NCBI GenBank assembly: GCA_050012355.1 | Contig: JBEKHI010000158.1 | Coordinates: 1 to 32,884, forward strand | Length of the DNA: 32,884 bases | Reading direction: 5' to 3' | From: JBEKHI01 sp050012355 | GTDB lineage: Bacteria; Actinomycetota; Actinomycetes; Streptosporangiales; Streptosporangiaceae | Part shown: positions 8,838-16,975 of the stretch, piece after piece | How positions within the stretch are numbered: the stretch's first letter is position 1 | How the letters are laid out: each line of letters starts with the position of its first letter | The notes under the pieces: model-generated | The model's database searches: none | Told to the model about the DNA's origin: nothing | Seen by the model: only the letters and a program-made list of their open reading frames with translations | Position numbers and translations under genes: made by a program

Positions 8838-8852
8838 ATGCTTACAAAGCAT
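8838..8852. promoter_or_regulatory. Dyad upstream of the HtrA-like protease, possible operator
   Basis: A perfect inverted repeat, ATGCTT (8838-8843) and AAGCAT (8847-8852), separated by ACA. Flanking ACGATG (8828-8833) and CATCGT (8850-8855) are also inverted copies, so a second overlapping pairing is possible. It lies just upstream of the GGAGG ribosome binding site of the protease. Read on the minus strand it contains TGTAAT, a weak match to a -10 box. A repressor site over the promoter is plausible, but no regulator gene is adjacent. Confidence 0.3.
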
Positions 8853-8946
8853 CGTGAACGAGGCAATCTTCCCGTTCCTTTTCCGCCGTGGGCTGAACCC
8901 AGCGGGCGGCGTGCGGTTGTTGCCGGGCCGACGCCTGGGCCGGTTC

Positions 8947-9000
8947 CTGGTCGGTGCTGCACTAACCGCACTCTTCGCTGGTTGATGTGGCACTCACCAG
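8947..9000 (+). repeat. Family B palindromic repeat, copy B2
   Basis: A 54-bp copy with the shared left arm CTGGTCGGTGCTGCAC, loop CACTCTTCG and right end CACTCACCAG. It is the same length and orientation as B1 and B3. It stands in the gap between the HtrA-like protease promoter and the 3' end of the GTPase operon, where no coding frame is credible. The right arm has diverged more than the left, as if one strand of the stem were under less constraint. Confidence 0.78.
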
Positions 9001-9058
9001 CAAAAACTCGCGACGGGACTGCGCGCCCAAGGGATGAATGGGGCACGGCTTAGCGCTC

Positions 9059-9100
9059 CGTCCGTAGGAAGTGCCACGTGGGCGACACTTCCTACGGACG
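9059..9100 (-). terminator. Strong hairpin downstream of the dynamin-like operon
   Basis: A perfect 15-bp stem, CGTCCGTAGGAAGTG (9059-9073) with its exact complement (9086-9100), around a 12-base loop. It starts seven bases past the stop of the minus-strand GTPase gene. There is no following U-run, which is common for terminators in high-GC actinobacteria. The rest of the 295-bp gap (8812-9106) holds the B2 repeat, the protease 5' region and no gene. Confidence 0.65.
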
Positions 9101-9106
9101 CAGCCG

Positions 9107-10945
9107 CTATGCCAAGGGGGCGGCGCTGCCGCGGGCTAGCGCCAGCTGGTGGCGGAACCGCTCGTATTCGGTGAGTTCCCGGCCGGCCGGGACCAGGATC
9201 AGGTCGCGCGCGACCGCACTGGCTTGATTCCGCAACCGAGCCTCTACCGCGTCCCGTTCCCGGTCGGCCGCTAGGAGGACCATGTTCTGCGCACCGGAAG
9301 CGGTCAGCCAGCCGAGCAGGCCGAGCGCCACGACCATCACGCCCAGCCAGGGCACCAGCGCGGTGTCGGTGAACAGCGGGGATGTCCCGGAGCCGTGCTG
9401 GTGGTGCAGGGCCGCGATGACCACGATCCAGACCACCCCGGCGACCATGCCGAGGATCAGCAGCCACTGCCAGGCCACGGCGAGCGGCCACCAGCCCGTC
9501 ACCCGGTCCCGCTCGGGCAGCCCGTCCTGGATCGCGGTGCTGAGCGCCGCGGGGACATCCGCCGCGCGGGAGCGGGCCGCGTCCCTGGTGGCCTTGTCCC
9601 ACGGCGCGGGCAGCGGCTCGCTCACCTGGCTGGCGAACGTGGTGACGGCGTTATCGATGTCGGATTGGCGCGGTTGGCCCGCGGCTCGCGCGATCGCCCG
9701 CGGGCCAGCTGCCTGGGCGGTGGCCCCCAGCCCGCGCAACGGGTCGCTGCGCCGCCGCCAGTGCCCGATCTTGCTCAACGGCCACGCCACAAAACGCGCC
9801 GCCCGCGCTTCGCGCGCCCCCTGGACCGCGTCGCAGATCGCGGTGATCCCGGCCGTGCGGGCGAAAGATCCGGCAAGTTCGGCGGCGGCCCACGGCGGGA
9901 CGCTGGCCGCCCAGTCGGGTTCCGGCGGCCGCTGTCCGTTGGTCGCCTCGTCATCCCAGGGCGGCCGGGGCGGCGGGCCTTTCAGTTCCGAGGGATCAAT
10001 CTCCCACGGCGGCCGGGCCGAGGCAGCATCCGAATCCGAATCCGAATCCGAGGAAACATCGGAGGGCGCCTCAGCCGCGCCGGCGGCAACGGTCAGCGAC
10101 CCCCCGTCGTACGGGCTGAAACGCGCCAGCGTGGCGTCGATGTCCGCCGCGATCCGCTCGCTGGCGGCGTGGTTCAGCGAAACGGCCCGCACCAGCGTGT
10201 TCCGCAGCTCCTCGAGCCCGGCACCGGTCCGCGCCGAGACCGGCAGCAGATGGGCGGCGTCCAGCCCCTCGGAGTCCAGCAGCCTGCGCAGGTCGGACTC
10301 GCAGTCGTTAATCTGCTCGGGTGTGAGCAGATCGGTCTGGTTGAGCACGACGGTGATCACGTCGGCGTGCCCGGCCAGCGGGATCAGGTACCGGCTGTGC
10401 ACCGAATCGTCGGCGTACTTCTGCGGGTCGAGCACCCAGACGAGCATGTCGGCCAGCTTGGTGAGCCGGTCCACGGTGGCCATCGACGCGGTGACCACCG
10501 AATCGTGGTCCGGCAGGTCAAGCAGCAGCAGACCGTCCAGGTCCGCCTCACCCGCGTCGAGCACACTGGCCCGCGCGTACCGGTGCCGGCGCTGCACGCC
10601 CAGCCAGTCAAGCAGCGGCGCGGCCCCTTGCATGCCCCACACGCAGGCGTGCGCGTGCCTGGTGGTCGGCCGGGTGACGCCCGTCGGCGAGAAGGAGGCC
10701 CCCGACAGCGCGTTGAACAGGGAGGATTTGCCACTCCCGGTCCCGCCCGCGATGGCTACTACTGTGTGCGCGGCGGACAGCCGCAGACGCTCTCCCGACC
10801 GCCGCAGCAGGGCGTCGGAATCAGCGATCAGCGAGGGGTCGATGCCGCGTGCTGCCCCGATCCTGGCCAGTTCGGCGAGCGCGTCCAGCCGCTCGGGAAG
10901 GTTCAGGTGGGGCAACCCGACACCGGGCACCGCATGCGTGGTCAC
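9107..10945 (-). CDS. Dynamin-like GTPase with two C-terminal membrane helices
   Basis: A 612-residue GTPase, second gene of a two-gene operon. G motifs are clear: P-loop GGTGSGKS (67-74), a threonine region TRPTTRH, DLPDHDS (143-149) and NQTD (202-205), with SAR as G5. A Pro/Asp/Ser-rich linker follows at about 285-350, then helical regions. Two hydrophobic segments lie near residues 490-515 and 533-555, giving a membrane-anchored GTPase with a short cytoplasmic tail. The closest functional model is the Streptomyces DynA/DynB pair, which stabilises FtsZ rings in sporulation septation; identity with it is inferred. The GTG start overlaps the stop of the upstream partner as GTGA. Confidence 0.85.
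   Translation of the reverse strand: MTTHAVPGVGLPHLNLPERLDALAELARIGAARGIDPSLIADSDALLRRSGERLRLSAAHTVVAIAGGTGSGKSSLFNALSGASFSPTGVTRPTTRHAHACVWGMQGAAPLLDWLGVQRRHRYARASVLDAGEADLDGLLLLDLPDHDSVVTASMATVDRLTKLADMLVWVLDPQKYADDSVHSRYLIPLAGHADVITVVLNQTDLLTPEQINDCESDLRRLLDSEGLDAAHLLPVSARTGAGLEELRNTLVRAVSLNHAASERIAADIDATLARFSPYDGGSLTVAAGAAEAPSDVSSDSDSDSDAASARPPWEIDPSELKGPPPRPPWDDEATNGQRPPEPDWAASVPPWAAAELAGSFARTAGITAICDAVQGAREARAARFVAWPLSKIGHWRRRSDPLRGLGATAQAAGPRAIARAAGQPRQSDIDNAVTTFASQVSEPLPAPWDKATRDAARSRAADVPAALSTAIQDGLPERDRVTGWWPLAVAWQWLLILGMVAGVVWIVVIAALHHQHGSGTSPLFTDTALVPWLGVMVVALGLLGWLTASGAQNMVLLAADRERDAVEARLRNQASAVARDLILVPAGRELTEYERFRHQLALARGSAAPLA
10029..10052 (-). repeat. Hexanucleotide tandem repeat in the GTPase linker
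   Basis: Three copies of TCCGAA plus one TCCGAG on the plus strand. On the coding strand they encode an alternating Ser-Asp run in the linker between the GTPase and helical regions. Units of six keep the frame, so copy number could vary between strains without inactivating the gene. Confidence 0.75.
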
Positions 10946-12885
10946 CTAGCGGCCTCCAGTGAGTACTCAGCCTGATACAGCCGGACGGCGGCGATCTCAT
11001 CGAGCGCACCGACCGAATCGAGCACCTCGACGAATCGCAGCAGTTCCTCGTCGAGTAGCAGACGGACACGTTCCAGCAGGTCAGCGCGGGCTCTCGCGAT
11101 CAGCTCGGTCGTCTCTACCTGGCCGAACACGGACGTCAGCACCTTACGTGGCACCCCGTCCTCAAGATCGCCAAGAACCGTGACGATGAGCACCAGGCTG
11201 AGCGCTTCGCCCTCATAGCTGTGACGGCGCGCGTTCCGCTCCCCGCCCAGCAGCCTGATGAGCTGGTCCTGCCAGGCGCTGATGGCCCGCGCGGCCCGCT
11301 CGGACAGATCCGGCGAGGCCCGGTCGAGGGCCGCGCTGGTAAGTGACTGGCCGCTGCCGAACGCGTCGGTGAACACCCGCTCCACCCGGTCATCCTCGGC
11401 CCGGGCCTGGTCCGCCTGAGACAGCAGCGCCGCCCCCGCGGGGTTGTCGTTCCACTGCTCAGAGGTGAGTTCGGCCGCCCGGTCCGCGACATCGATGACA
11501 AGGGACTCCAGCGCCGAGCGTACCGCGGTGTCCAGGGCACTGGTCCGGGTCCCCGCCTGGCCACGGCGGGCGCGGCGCCCCTTGCGCGGCTTGCGCGACC
11601 GGAGCGCGTCGTCAAGGTCGCCGCTGGCGGCGCTGTCCTGCCAGCGGGCCAGGACCTCCCCGCCGAGCAGCGAGCCGCTCCGGGTGGCCGCGTCGAAGTC
11701 CGACAGCGCGGCCCGGTAGGCACTCTCGGCTTCCCGGCGCAGCCGGCCGCGCAGCACGACCTGGTCATCGACATGCGCGGCGAGCTTGGGGACCCGGATC
11801 TTGAACGTGTCGAGCACGCCGGACATGGTCTGGGTCAGTACCGCCACCCGCCGTCCCTCACGCTGGGCGGTCTCGGCTAGCCAGTCTCGTACCGGCCCGA
11901 AGACCTCGGCGGGCAGCATCCCGTCCAGGATCGGGGTTTCCGGGATCACGAACCTGTCATTGGCGGAGATCCCGTTGGCCTCGAGCATGGCGGTGAAGTG
12001 CTCGGTCAGCTCGTCGCGATGCGCTGGCGGGACCCTGGACAGCACCACGCCGAGCGCGGCGCCGCGTTCCCTGGCGTGCTGCAGGATCTCCCAGACCGGC
12101 GCGTCGGCGTACCGGCTGGCGCTGGTCATGAACAGCCACAGGTCGGAGGCGTCGAGAAACTGGTAAGCGAACTCGTGATGCGCCCTGACCACGGAGTCGA
12201 TGTCCGGGGTGTCGAGCAGCGCTACTCCCTTGGACATCCCCTCGGAGGCGGCCAGCACCAGCAGCCCGTCCCGGCCAGGCCGGACTAGGCCCTCCTGCCG
12301 CACCCGGGGCAGCGTGGGCAGGAACATGTTCTCGGCGAACCAGCTCATGTCGTCGGGGTGGCAGGCGAGTACCGGGGAGTTGGTCGTCGGCCGCCGCACG
12401 CCCGTCGCGCTTATCTGCTGCCCGACGATGCTGTTGATCAGGGTCGACTTTCCCGCCCCGGTGGATCCAACCAAAGCAACAAGCAATGGGGCACCAGAAC
12501 GGCGAACTCTGGGCAGCAGGTAATCGTCGATCTGGGCGAGCAGCTTCGTCCGTTCGGCGGCCACCTCGTCCGAGCCCGGGACATTCAGCACCAGTGGTAT
12601 CCCCGCGACGCGTTTGCGCAGGTTCAGCAGGGTCGCCTCGAGCAGCCTCGCGTCGACGCGAACAGGCGGCACCCGCGGGCGCGACGGTTCGGCCGGCTGC
12701 TCCGTCTCTGCCTCCGGCACGGGGGGCAACACGGCCTCTGGGGGTGGGGGACCCTGAGTCACATCTCCTTCATTCCCGCTCTGAGGGCCAACGGCACCAC
12801 TATCAGGCACAGATTCACCACCAAGCGCTGCCACCGAACCCTCCGGCTCCGCTGGCGATCCCGTTGTCACGCCATGTCCTTCCAT
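10942..12885 (-). CDS. Dynamin-like GTPase, soluble partner
   Basis: A 647-residue GTPase, first gene of the operon. Residues 1-75 are a disordered Pro/Glu-rich tail. The P-loop is GSTGAGKST (140-148), then a RRPTT switch I segment (164-168) and DTPDID (225-230) as G3. The G4 position reads VLSRVPPA (281-288), without the usual N/TKxD. The C-terminal half is helical with a basic segment near 420-440 (RKPRKGRRARRGQ) that could touch membrane lipid or nucleic acid. No membrane helix is evident. The ATG at 12885 follows 42 bases after the cobA stop, so the pair may be read partly from the cobalamin operon or from its own promoter in that gap. Confidence 0.85.
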   Translation of the reverse strand: MEGHGVTTGSPAEPEGSVAALGGESVPDSGAVGPQSGNEGDVTQGPPPPEAVLPPVPEAETEQPAEPSRPRVPPVRVDARLLEATLLNLRKRVAGIPLVLNVPGSDEVAAERTKLLAQIDDYLLPRVRRSGAPLLVALVGSTGAGKSTLINSIVGQQISATGVRRPTTNSPVLACHPDDMSWFAENMFLPTLPRVRQEGLVRPGRDGLLVLAASEGMSKGVALLDTPDIDSVVRAHHEFAYQFLDASDLWLFMTSASRYADAPVWEILQHARERGAALGVVLSRVPPAHRDELTEHFTAMLEANGISANDRFVIPETPILDGMLPAEVFGPVRDWLAETAQREGRRVAVLTQTMSGVLDTFKIRVPKLAAHVDDQVVLRGRLRREAESAYRAALSDFDAATRSGSLLGGEVLARWQDSAASGDLDDALRSRKPRKGRRARRGQAGTRTSALDTAVRSALESLVIDVADRAAELTSEQWNDNPAGAALLSQADQARAEDDRVERVFTDAFGSGQSLTSAALDRASPDLSERAARAISAWQDQLIRLLGGERNARRHSYEGEALSLVLIVTVLGDLEDGVPRKVLTSVFGQVETTELIARARADLLERVRLLLDEELLRFVEVLDSVGALDEIAAVRLYQAEYSLEAAR

Positions 12886-12926
12886 GGTTCCCGCCTGGTC
12901 CTTCTGTAGCGAGAGGCAGTTGCCTC

Positions 12927-14162
12927 CTAGCCTGGCGTCACCGCCAGGGCGAGCTCGGCGAGCTCCGCTCCGATGGTGACTACCCCGCCGACGACCACAA
13001 TGGCCGGGGGCCGTAGCCGGGCGTCGGTGACCTGCTTCTCGACTTTATCCAGCGTTGAGTAAATTGTTCGCTGGTTGGGCATGGTACCTTCCGCGATCAC
13101 CGAAACGGGAGTGCTCGGCTCTCGTCCGTACCGAATTAGTGCTTCGGCGACCGAGCCAATGCGTTCCAGTGCCATCAAAAGAACCAGCGTCCCAGTGGTC
13201 TTGGCAAGCGTTTCCCAGTCAACAGCAGACCGCGGGTCACCTGGCGGCACATGAGCCGAAATGACATGAAATTCCTGGGATGTCCCCCGATGCGTTACCG
13301 GAATCGCGGCAGCGGCGGGCACCGCCACCGCGCTGGTTACCCCGGGCACGACGGTAACCGGGACCCCGGCCCGCAGGCAAGCCTCCATCTCCTCGCCGCC
13401 GCGGCCGAAAACGAACGGGTCACCGCCCTTGAGCCGCACCACGAACCGCCCGGCCCGGGCATGCGTGATCAGCGTCTCGTTAATGGCCTCCTGAGCCATT
13501 GATCGCCCGTACGGAATCTTCGAGGCGTCGATGATCTCCACGTCCGGTGGCAACTCGTCCAGCAGCCCGGTCGGCGCCAGCCGGTCGCTGACCACCACGT
13601 CGGCCTCCGCGAGCAGCTGGCGGCCGCGCACCGTGATCAGACCGGGATCACCGGGCCCCCCTCCGACCAGCGCGACTCCCGCTGGCCGTTTCCGCTCGTG
13701 CCGTCCATGCAACGAGCCATCCCGGAGTCCGGCGACGATCCCGTCCCTGATCCGGGCACTGCGCCGCGGATCCCCGCTGAGCACGCCCACCTTGACCTCG
13801 CCCGCCCGGCCGGAGGCTGGTGTCCACGCGGCGGACGCGGCGGCGTCGTCAGACCGCGTGCACCAGATATGCGCGGCCTCGGCCTCGGCCGCCACCGCCG
13901 CGTTTACCTCGGCGGGACCGGCGCACGCGATGACCAGCCACGCTCCGGCGCAGTCCCCCGGCTGATAGCCGCGCGCCGACCAGCGGATCCGCCCGGCGGC
14001 GGCGAGATCCTCAAGCGAAGCGGTCACGGACGGCGACACGACGTGCACACGTGCCCCGGCGGCCAGCAGCGAGGGTACCCGGCGGGTAGCGACCGCTCCC
14101 CCGCCAACGACCAGCACCTCCCGATCGTCGAGGCGCAGTCCGAGGAGATAGGGCTCACTCAT
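12927..14162 (-). CDS. cysG: Precorrin-2 dehydrogenase / uroporphyrinogen-III C-methyltransferase fusion
   Basis: A 411-residue bifunctional enzyme. Residues 1-150 resemble the CysG/Met8 N-terminal domain, with NAD site VVGGGAVATRR (18-28) and CTRSDD (101-106) around the catalytic Asp; it oxidises precorrin-2 to sirohydrochlorin. Residues 160-411 form the SAM-dependent methyltransferase that converts uroporphyrinogen III to precorrin-2, with GGGPGDPGLITVRG, VVSDRLAP and RLKGGDPFVFGRGGEE. Together they supply sirohydrochlorin for CbiX in the same operon and for siroheme. The ATG overlaps the upstream bluB-cobT stop by eight bases. It is the last cobalamin gene of the operon. The methyltransferase half is also called cobA in this pathway. 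Confidence 0.93.
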   Translation of the reverse strand: MSEPYLLGLRLDDREVLVVGGGAVATRRVPSLLAAGARVHVVSPSVTASLEDLAAAGRIRWSARGYQPGDCAGAWLVIACAGPAEVNAAVAAEAEAAHIWCTRSDDAAASAAWTPASGRAGEVKVGVLSGDPRRSARIRDGIVAGLRDGSLHGRHERKRPAGVALVGGGPGDPGLITVRGRQLLAEADVVVSDRLAPTGLLDELPPDVEIIDASKIPYGRSMAQEAINETLITHARAGRFVVRLKGGDPFVFGRGGEEMEACLRAGVPVTVVPGVTSAVAVPAAAAIPVTHRGTSQEFHVISAHVPPGDPRSAVDWETLAKTTGTLVLLMALERIGSVAEALIRYGREPSTPVSVIAEGTMPNQRTIYSTLDKVEKQVTDARLRPPAIVVVGGVVTIGAELAELALAVTPG

Positions 14163-15990
14163 TTTTCTTATCCGTCACGCCGGCCGAATCGAACGTGGCC
14201 ACCTCGGCGAGTGCCCGGGCCGCGCTCTGCAGCAGCGGCAGCGCCAGCAGGGCGCCGGTTCCCTCGCCGAGCCGCAGGTCCAGGTCGACCAGCGGCCGCA
14301 GGCGTAGTCGCTCGAGGATGAGAGCGTGCCCGGGCTCGACGCTGCGGTGCCCGGCGAAACACGCGCCCGCCGCCTCGGGCGCCAGCGCGCAGGCGGCGAG
14401 CGCGGCGGCCCCGGCGATCACGCCGTCCAGGATCACCGGGGTGCGCAGCGCGGCGGCGCCGAGGATGAACCCCGCGATCGCCGCGTGCTCAAGCCCGCCA
14501 AACGCGGCGAGCACTCCCACCGGATCCGCTGGATCGGGCTCGTGGCGGGCCAGCCCGCGGCACACGACGTCGATCTTCCGCGCGTAGGTGGCCGCGTCCA
14601 CCCCGGTGCCGCGCCCGGTTGCCTCGGCCGGGTCAGCCCCGGTAAACGCGCAGATCAAGGCGGCCGACGCGGTGGTGTTCGCGATCCCCATGTCTCCGGT
14701 GATCAGGCACCGGTTGCCGGCGGCCACCAGGTCGCGTGCCACCTCGACGCCGACGATTATCGCCTCGGTGACCTGATCCGCGGTCAGCGCCGGACCGGCT
14801 GTGAAATCACGCGTGCCACGCGCCACCTTGCGCGGCAGCAGCCCCGGCGCCGGTTCCAGGTCCGCCGCCACGCCGATGTCCACCACGGCGACCTCGGCTC
14901 CGGCCTGCTTGGCGAACGCGTTCACCACGGCGCCGCCCGCCAGGAAGTTCGCCACCATCTGGGCGGTCACCTCTTGCGGCCAGGGCGTCACACCTTGTGC
15001 ATGTACCCCGTGATCTCCGGCGAACACCGCTACCGCGGCGGGTTCGGGAAGCGGCGCCGGGCACTGACCGGCCAGACCGGCCAGCTGAACGGACACGTCC
15101 TCAAGCACCCCAAGCGCCCCGCGCGGCTTGGTCATCGCGTCCTGCCGCTCCCGGGCCGCGGCCATCGCGGCCGAGTCCAGCGGGCCGATCGCCGCGCAGA
15201 CCTCGCCGACCGCGTCCACCGCACCCTCCTTCGAAAAACCCCGCATACCAAACGATGAGTGATGAACCGCCCAGCTTACCGGCCTCCTCCTGGCCCACCC
15301 GGCGCTGGCGAGTTCCGGCTCGTCCGCGAAGCCCATGACATGCCCTACGCACAGGTAGGCGATGATCTCCAGGTGCTCCGGGAGGCCGAGTTCGGCCGCT
15401 AGTTCGCGCTCGTCGAAGAAGCTCACCCAGCCGACGCCGAGCCCCTCGGCCCGGGCGGCGAGCCACAGGTTCGAGACCGCCAGCACGCTGGAGAAGTCGG
15501 CGGTCCTCGGCTGGGTACGCCGGCCGAGGGTGTGCTGCCCGCCTCGGGTCTGGTCGCAGGTGACGACGATGTTCACCGGGGTGTCGAGGATGGACTCGAT
15601 CTTCAGCGTGGCAAAGGACTTCGCGCGGGCGCCCGGCAGCTCGGCCGCGTAAGCGTCCCGGTGCCGGCCCGCCAGGTCCGCGATGCGCCGCCGCTGCTCG
15701 GCGTCGGTGATCAGGATAAAGTCCCACGGCTGGGAGAACCCCACCGACGGCGCCTGATGCGCGGCGGCCAGCACCCGCTCCAAGGTGGCGTCGTCAACCG
15801 GATCCGGCAAGAACCCCTGCCGCACATCCCGCCGCTCCCGTATCACCCGGTAAACAGCCTCCCGCTGTTCCTCCGAATAAGCCCCCGCCCCCGTACCCAC
15901 ACCCGAGCCCGCGCTCATGCCCGAGCCCACGTCCGCACCCGCCCCCGCGTCGGTCCCAGCCTCATCATCAGCAGCAGTCACACCAGTCAC
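14155..15990 (-). CDS. cobT: BluB-CobT fusion: DMB synthase + nicotinate-nucleotide:DMB phosphoribosyltransferase
   Basis: A 611-residue protein joining two lower-ligand enzymes. Residues 38-270 are BluB, which breaks down reduced FMN with oxygen to 5,6-dimethylbenzimidazole (RRDVRQGF, PSVGFSQPWDF, VGWVSFFDERE). Residues 275-600 are CobT, which turns that base into alpha-ribazole phosphate, with the catalytic Glu576 in LGEGTGA and the conserved FAGDHGVHAQGV and GDMGIANTT segments. The fusion makes and activates the base in one chain. The first 37 residues are a Gly/Ala/Ser/Asp repeat encoded by G-rich DNA. The GTG start at 15990 has a weak ribosome binding site, and starts inside the Gly-rich tail are possible. 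Confidence 0.93.
   Translation of the reverse strand: MTGVTAADDEAGTDAGAGADVGSGMSAGSGVGTGAGAYSEEQREAVYRVIRERRDVRQGFLPDPVDDATLERVLAAAHQAPSVGFSQPWDFILITDAEQRRRIADLAGRHRDAYAAELPGARAKSFATLKIESILDTPVNIVVTCDQTRGGQHTLGRRTQPRTADFSSVLAVSNLWLAARAEGLGVGWVSFFDERELAAELGLPEHLEIIAYLCVGHVMGFADEPELASAGWARRRPVSWAVHHSSFGMRGFSKEGAVDAVGEVCAAIGPLDSAAMAAARERQDAMTKPRGALGVLEDVSVQLAGLAGQCPAPLPEPAAVAVFAGDHGVHAQGVTPWPQEVTAQMVANFLAGGAVVNAFAKQAGAEVAVVDIGVAADLEPAPGLLPRKVARGTRDFTAGPALTADQVTEAIIVGVEVARDLVAAGNRCLITGDMGIANTTASAALICAFTGADPAEATGRGTGVDAATYARKIDVVCRGLARHEPDPADPVGVLAAFGGLEHAAIAGFILGAAALRTPVILDGVIAGAAALAACALAPEAAGACFAGHRSVEPGHALILERLRLRPLVDLDLRLGEGTGALLALPLLQSAARALAEVATFDSAGVTDKKNE
15882..15910 (-). other. Potential G-quadruplex in the bluB-cobT 5' coding region
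   Basis: On the coding (minus) strand five G-tracts of 3 to 5 bases follow each other with loops CTC, TGT, TAC and C. They encode part of the Gly-rich N-terminal tail of BluB-CobT. The pattern meets the usual quadruplex rule with very short loops and would be present in the mRNA. G-runs are common in DNA this rich in GC, so function is not assured. Confidence 0.45.
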
Positions 15991-16016
15991 TTAATCACCA
16001 TCAATCTCAAATGCCG

Positions 16017-16086
16017 ACCCCATGAATGGCCCACCGCTGGCGCTATTACGCCAGCGATGGCCCATCGCTGGCGATGACGCTGGGGT
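16017..16086. repeat. Family A palindromic repeat, copy A2
   Basis: The 40-bp core (16026-16065) starts with ATGGCCCACCGCTGGCG and ends with its near-complement around loop CTATTA. Outer ACCCC (16017-16021) and GGGGT (16082-16086) form a wider inverted boundary that is also seen in A3. CGCTGGCG occurs at 16035 and 16066 and its complement CGCCAGCG at 16049, so two mutually exclusive hairpins can form. The stop codon of the aminotransferase gene lies in its loop. It occupies the gap between that gene and bluB-cobT. Confidence 0.8.
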
Positions 16087-16975
16087 TAGGGAGTGGGTGA
16101 GGGCGCGGGCCGCCAACGACGCGCAGCAGCAAGAACGAGGCCGCCGCATCCGGGACTACGTGGACGCCGGCGATCGAGGTGAGCGTTGAGGCTAGCAAGC
16201 GGCGTTCTGGTCCCATGGAATTTGCCCATGACTCGGTCTCGGTGCGGGCGGCGGGCTGGCAGCAGGCCTGTGCGGCGGCGAGCGCCGGGACGGACACCGG
16301 CCACGGCGGGCGGATCTCGGCCAACGCGGCGAGCACCTCGGGTTCGGCGAGCAGGTAGCCGACGCGCAGCCCGGCCAGGCCCCAGGTCTTGGTCAGGCTG
16401 CGGACCACGATCAAGCCCGGCAGATCCCGGCGGCCGGTCAGGCTCTCCGGCTCGCCCGGCACGCAGTCGGCGAACGCCTCATCGACCACCAGCAGTCGGC
16501 CCGGGCGGGCCAGCGCGGCGAGCGTCGCCGCCGGATGCAGCACCGACGTGGGGTTGGTGGGGTTGCCGATGACGACGAGGTCTGCGTCGGCGGGCACCGC
16601 GGAAGGGTCCAGCGTGAAATCGCCACTCAGGATGAGCCGGTCCACCTTGTGGCCCGCGGCGAGCAGCGCGGCCTCGGGTTCGGTGAACTGGGGGTGCACG
16701 ATGACCGCGTGACGCGGGGCAAAGGCCAGCGAGATAAGGGTGAACGCCTCGGCGGCCCCGGCGGTGATCATGACCTCGGTCTCCGGCCGGCCGTGGAAGG
16801 CCGCGACCGCTTCGGTCGCCTGCCGCGAGTCCGGGTAGGCGGCGAGACGAGACAGGCTGGCGATGATCCGCTCGGTCAGCCACGGCGGCGGCGTACCCGC
16901 GCGCACGTTGACCGCTAGGTTCACCAGGCCAGGCTCGATCTCCTGGTCACCATGAAACCACAGGTCAATGCCCAT
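16046..16975 (-). CDS. cobC: CobC/CobD-like PLP aminotransferase, apparently C-terminally truncated
   Basis: A 309-residue fold-type I PLP enzyme. Homologues decarboxylate L-threonine phosphate to aminopropanol phosphate for the nucleotide loop, or are named CobC in cobalamin operons. PLP contacts are present: Asn138 in GNPTNPTS, Asp165 in VVDEAF, Lys196 in SLTKTWGL and Arg204. The C-terminal small domain stops soon after FLLLRV; the last residues (SVIASDGPSLA) are encoded by repeat A2, and about 40 residues expected in the family, including the substrate-carboxylate Arg near the end, are missing. ATG 16975 is chosen because a GGTGGGGC stretch precedes it; it overlaps the cbiX stop by 11 bases. 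Activity is doubtful. Confidence 0.8.
   Translation of the reverse strand: MGIDLWFHGDQEIEPGLVNLAVNVRAGTPPPWLTERIIASLSRLAAYPDSRQATEAVAAFHGRPETEVMITAGAAEAFTLISLAFAPRHAVIVHPQFTEPEAALLAAGHKVDRLILSGDFTLDPSAVPADADLVVIGNPTNPTSVLHPAATLAALARPGRLLVVDEAFADCVPGEPESLTGRRDLPGLIVVRSLTKTWGLAGLRVGYLLAEPEVLAALAEIRPPWPVSVPALAAAQACCQPAARTETESWANSMGPERRLLASTLTSIAGVHVVPDAAASFLLLRVVGGPRPHPLPNPSVIASDGPSLA

Noticed and set aside
9282..10975. Two plus-strand frames over 500 codons opposite the membrane GTPase
   Set aside because: The opposite strand carries clear GTPase motifs and membrane helices; the plus frames are Ser/Arg-rich antisense readings.
12913..12926. GAGGCA/TGCCTC inverted repeat between cysG and the dynamin-like operon as a terminator
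   Set aside because: The loop is only two bases and there is no U-run; it may be chance, so I do not call it a terminator.
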